Positions 62,251 through 64,000 of a DNA stretch of 64,000 nt are shown piece by piece; the stretch's first letter is position 1; each line of letters opens with the position of its first letter. This DNA is from CAUZWH01 sp965224275 (GTDB taxonomy: Bacteria; Pseudomonadota; Alphaproteobacteria; SHVV01): positions 1 to 64,000 of the forward strand of contig CBDCYR010000005.1 of NCBI GenBank assembly GCA_965224275.1, in the 5' to 3' direction. The notes beneath the pieces are model-generated. The model worked only from the letters and a program-made list of their open reading frames with translations. It was not told the origin of the DNA and did no database searches. The position numbers were made by a program, and so were the translations under genes.

Positions 62251-63009
62251 TTATTGGTTACGCCAATCCCCGGCGACGGCTTGCCACAGGCTGATTGCCG
62301 CAACCGCAGCCGTATCAACACGCAGGATCCGAGGTCCCAATTTGACAGGGATCACGAAGGGCTGGCGCCGAAGTTTGTCGACCTCATCGCCCGAAAACCC
62401 ACCCTCAGGGCCTATCAATAGGCCCCAGGCGCTCGTGTCATTTTGGCCGACCTGATCGCGCACAGCATCGATCAGCGGACGTGCCGCACGAGTTTCATCG
62501 CAGAAAACAAGACATCGACGCGGCGGCCAGGTATCGAGCAAATGATCAAGCTTTTGCGTGGTATGGAGCGCGGGAACCGATAACCGACCGCATTGCTCGG
62601 CCGCTTCAACGGCAGTCGCACGCAGCCGGTCGATATTGACGCGGGCGACCGCCGTGTGCTGCGTGACCACCGGAACGATTGCGGCAACACCGAGTTCGGT
62701 TGCCTTCTCGACAACCGTTTTCATGCGCGCGCTTTTGATCGGCGCCTGAACCAACCACAGATCAGGTCCACCATCCTGCTCGCGCGTGCAGGAGTCGAGG
62801 CTCAGGCTAACGCGCCCCTTGCGACTGCCGGTGATGGTTGCACGCCATTCGCCGTCGTACCCGTTGAACAAGTTCACGGAGTCACCGACGTCCAATCGCA
62901 TGACGTTCGCCAGGTAGTGCGCCTGCGGTTTATCGAGTTCGACCGTTGCGCCGGCCGTCAGTTCACCATCAACGAACAGGCGCACGGTGGATGTGGGGTG
63001 CCGCGACAC
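62251..63009 (-). CDS. rsmE: 16S rRNA (uracil-1498-N3)-methyltransferase
   Basis: 252 residues. The SPOUT knot is shown by LLIGPEGGFSGDEVDKLR and VKLGPRILRVDTAAVAAISL, with an N-terminal PUA-like domain (HYLANVMRLDVGDSVNLFNG) and TVVEKATELGVAAIVPVVTQ. It methylates U1498 of 16S rRNA. It lies about 97 bases upstream of gshA on the same strand and is divergent from ubiA. Confidence 0.95.
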   Translation of the reverse strand: MSRHPTSTVRLFVDGELTAGATVELDKPQAHYLANVMRLDVGDSVNLFNGYDGEWRATITGSRKGRVSLSLDSCTREQDGGPDLWLVQAPIKSARMKTVVEKATELGVAAIVPVVTQHTAVARVNIDRLRATAVEAAEQCGRLSVPALHTTQKLDHLLDTWPPRRCLVFCDETRAARPLIDAVRDQVGQNDTSAWGLLIGPEGGFSGDEVDKLRRQPFVIPVKLGPRILRVDTAAVAAISLWQAVAGDWRNQ

Positions 63010-63071
63010 TGGAAGACCTTTTATCAGGCGCGCCCTTGAGCGCCAGGTCGTTACGCGATATCACGAGGCCT

Positions 63072-64000
63072 ATGTCGGAGGCGACCCCTTTCGTCACCGG
63101 CGATATGCCGGCCAATCACTGGGTTGATCGATGGATCCCCCGGCCAGCGCGCCCTTATCTGAAGCTCATGCGCATCGACCGGCCGATCGGCACCTGGTTA
63201 TTGCTGTGGCCGTGCTGGTGGTGCATTGCACTGGCCGCCAACCACGCCCTTCCCGCAAGCGCGGGCGGCAGCATCCCGGGCTGGGCGCCAACCGGCTTGT
63301 GGGCCGGTGGTTGGCCTGATCCGGTCTTGTTCGTGATGTTCGGGATCGGCGCGTTGCTCACCCGCGGTGCCGGCTGCACGTTCAACGACATCCTCGATCG
63401 CGACCTCGACGCGGTCGTCGAGCGAACACGCTCGCGTCCGATCCCCGCCGGCCAGGTTACGGTTACCCGAGCCGCTATCTTGATGGTCGCACTATGGATC
63501 GTCGCGGCCGCTATCTTGCTGGGCTTCAATCAATTTGCGTTGTGGGTTGGGATTGCTTCGCTGATCCCAGCTTTTGTCTATCCGTTCTCCAAGCGATTCA
63601 CGCATTGGCCGCAGTTTTTTCTCGGCCTCGCTTTCAATTGGGGAGCGCTCCTGGGCTGGGCCGCGGTGACAGGCGCCCTAAGTTGGGTGGCGTTTATCCT
63701 TTACGTCGCCGGCATCTCGTGGACGCTCGCTTACGACACCATCTACGCCCACCAGGATCGTGAGGGTGACGCGTTGTTCGGCATGAAATCGACGGCCCTG
63801 TTGCTCGGCGATCGAACACGGCCCTGGTTGATCGGATTTTTTGCCGTCACGGTTGGTGGGATTGCAGTCGCTGGCTGGCTGGCTGGCTTAGGGTGGCCGT
63901 TCTACCTCGGCCTCATGGTCGCTGCGGGCCATGCAACTTGGCAGGTGCGCGGCGTGCGCTTCGATGATCCTGCCAATTGCTTGGCGATGTTCAAATCAAA
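63072..64000 (+). CDS. ubiA: 4-hydroxybenzoate polyprenyltransferase, C-terminus beyond the window
   Basis: The frame starts at the ATG 63072 (MSEATPFVTGDMPANHWVDR) and runs off the right edge after about 309 codons. The first aspartate motif is CTFNDILDRDLDAVVERTRS, the second YDTIYAHQDREGD, and LMRIDRPIGTWLLLWPCWW is the usual start of the membrane domain. It attaches the prenyl tail to 4-hydroxybenzoate in ubiquinone synthesis. Only the last few residues seem to be missing. Confidence 0.94.
   Translation, partial: MSEATPFVTGDMPANHWVDRWIPRPARPYLKLMRIDRPIGTWLLLWPCWWCIALAANHALPASAGGSIPGWAPTGLWAGGWPDPVLFVMFGIGALLTRGAGCTFNDILDRDLDAVVERTRSRPIPAGQVTVTRAAILMVALWIVAAAILLGFNQFALWVGIASLIPAFVYPFSKRFTHWPQFFLGLAFNWGALLGWAAVTGALSWVAFILYVAGISWTLAYDTIYAHQDREGDALFGMKSTALLLGDRTRPWLIGFFAVTVGGIAVAGWLAGLGWPFYLGLMVAAGHATWQVRGVRFDDPANCLAMFKS

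Noticed and set aside
1..64000. tRNA, rRNA and CRISPR arrays
   Set aside because: No cloverleaf ends, rRNA segments or regularly spaced repeats were noticed on either strand; the only tandem repeat found is the 14-bp one at 25648-25731.

Overview
The window looks like a contiguous piece of an alphaproteobacterial chromosome, probably Rhodospirillales-like, with moderately high GC. The order-level placement is inference. The alphaproteobacterial signs are a CcrM-type GANTC methyltransferase, an F0 operon (atpI-B-E-F'-F) apart from F1, an aa3 oxidase cluster in the order coxB-coxA-ctaB-(39-aa CoxF-like)-ctaG-coxC-DUF983-surf1, a two-subunit glycine decarboxylase behind a tandem glycine riboswitch, the ETF-ubiquinone oxidoreductase, type II homoserine kinase and the long (~390 aa) dCTP deaminase. 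Most of the window is housekeeping; the accessory and damaged part lies in the first 9 kb.

Layout. 1-1.8 kb: a partial NmrA-like NAD(P)-binding gene diverges from a marR-ferredoxin pair across a strong 29-bp palindrome that overlaps the promoters. 1.9-5.1 kb: a Sel1 protein (frameshifted), a cupin gene split by a 269-bp inverted-repeat element, a minimal zinc metallopeptidase, a pterin-carbinolamine dehydratase and an alpha/beta hydrolase. 5.2-8.6 kb: a complete IS21-family element between the broken start of a gene that resembles a Rieske oxygenase alpha subunit and the broken end of a lipoprotein alpha/beta hydrolase, with no target duplication. 8.6-13 kb (minus): etf-QO, a TPR protein, ispE. 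13.2-16.5 kb (plus): a UDG-superfamily protein, lytic transglycosylase, moaB. 16.5-22 kb: two paired glycosyltransferases, a PA0069-type radical SAM protein and three tandem EamA transporters. 21.8-28.9 kb: a thioredoxin-like ferredoxin, a CPA2 antiporter, rnhB, ccrM, osmC-like, mutY, a DciA-like gene and a membrane-anchored DsbA-like protein. 28.9-34.9 kb: smc and the F0 genes. 34.9-39.5 kb (minus): gcvT-gcvH-gcvPA-gcvPB. 39.6-49.9 kb: CDGSH protein, a lipoprotein, ispH, thrB, rnhA, peroxiredoxin, a DsbD N-domain protein, AlgH, an acetyltransferase, M16 peptidase, thrC and dcd. 50-57.6 kb (minus): the cytochrome oxidase cluster followed by a carboxypeptidase Taq. 58-64 kb: tldD, a diheme peroxidase-like protein, gshA, rsmE and the start of ubiA.

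How the genes work together. The cox cluster supplies the structural subunits of an aa3 oxidase (I, II, III) and its assembly factors for heme O/A (ctaB, surf1) and copper (ctaG); the F0 genes and etf-QO are other parts of the same respiratory system. gcvT-H-PA-PB is a glycine catabolism operon controlled by glycine itself. ispE and ispH belong to the MEP isoprenoid pathway, ubiA and ctaB use prenyl groups, and thrB/thrC complete threonine synthesis.

I found no tRNA, rRNA or CRISPR array. I did not find a convincing wholly new system. The most notable observations are the two insertion events in the first 9 kb, the divergent palindrome-controlled marR-ferredoxin locus, GANTC sites in the ccrM leader, and four separate single-base frameshifts in otherwise well conserved genes. 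Those frameshifts mean either real decay or errors in this sequence.
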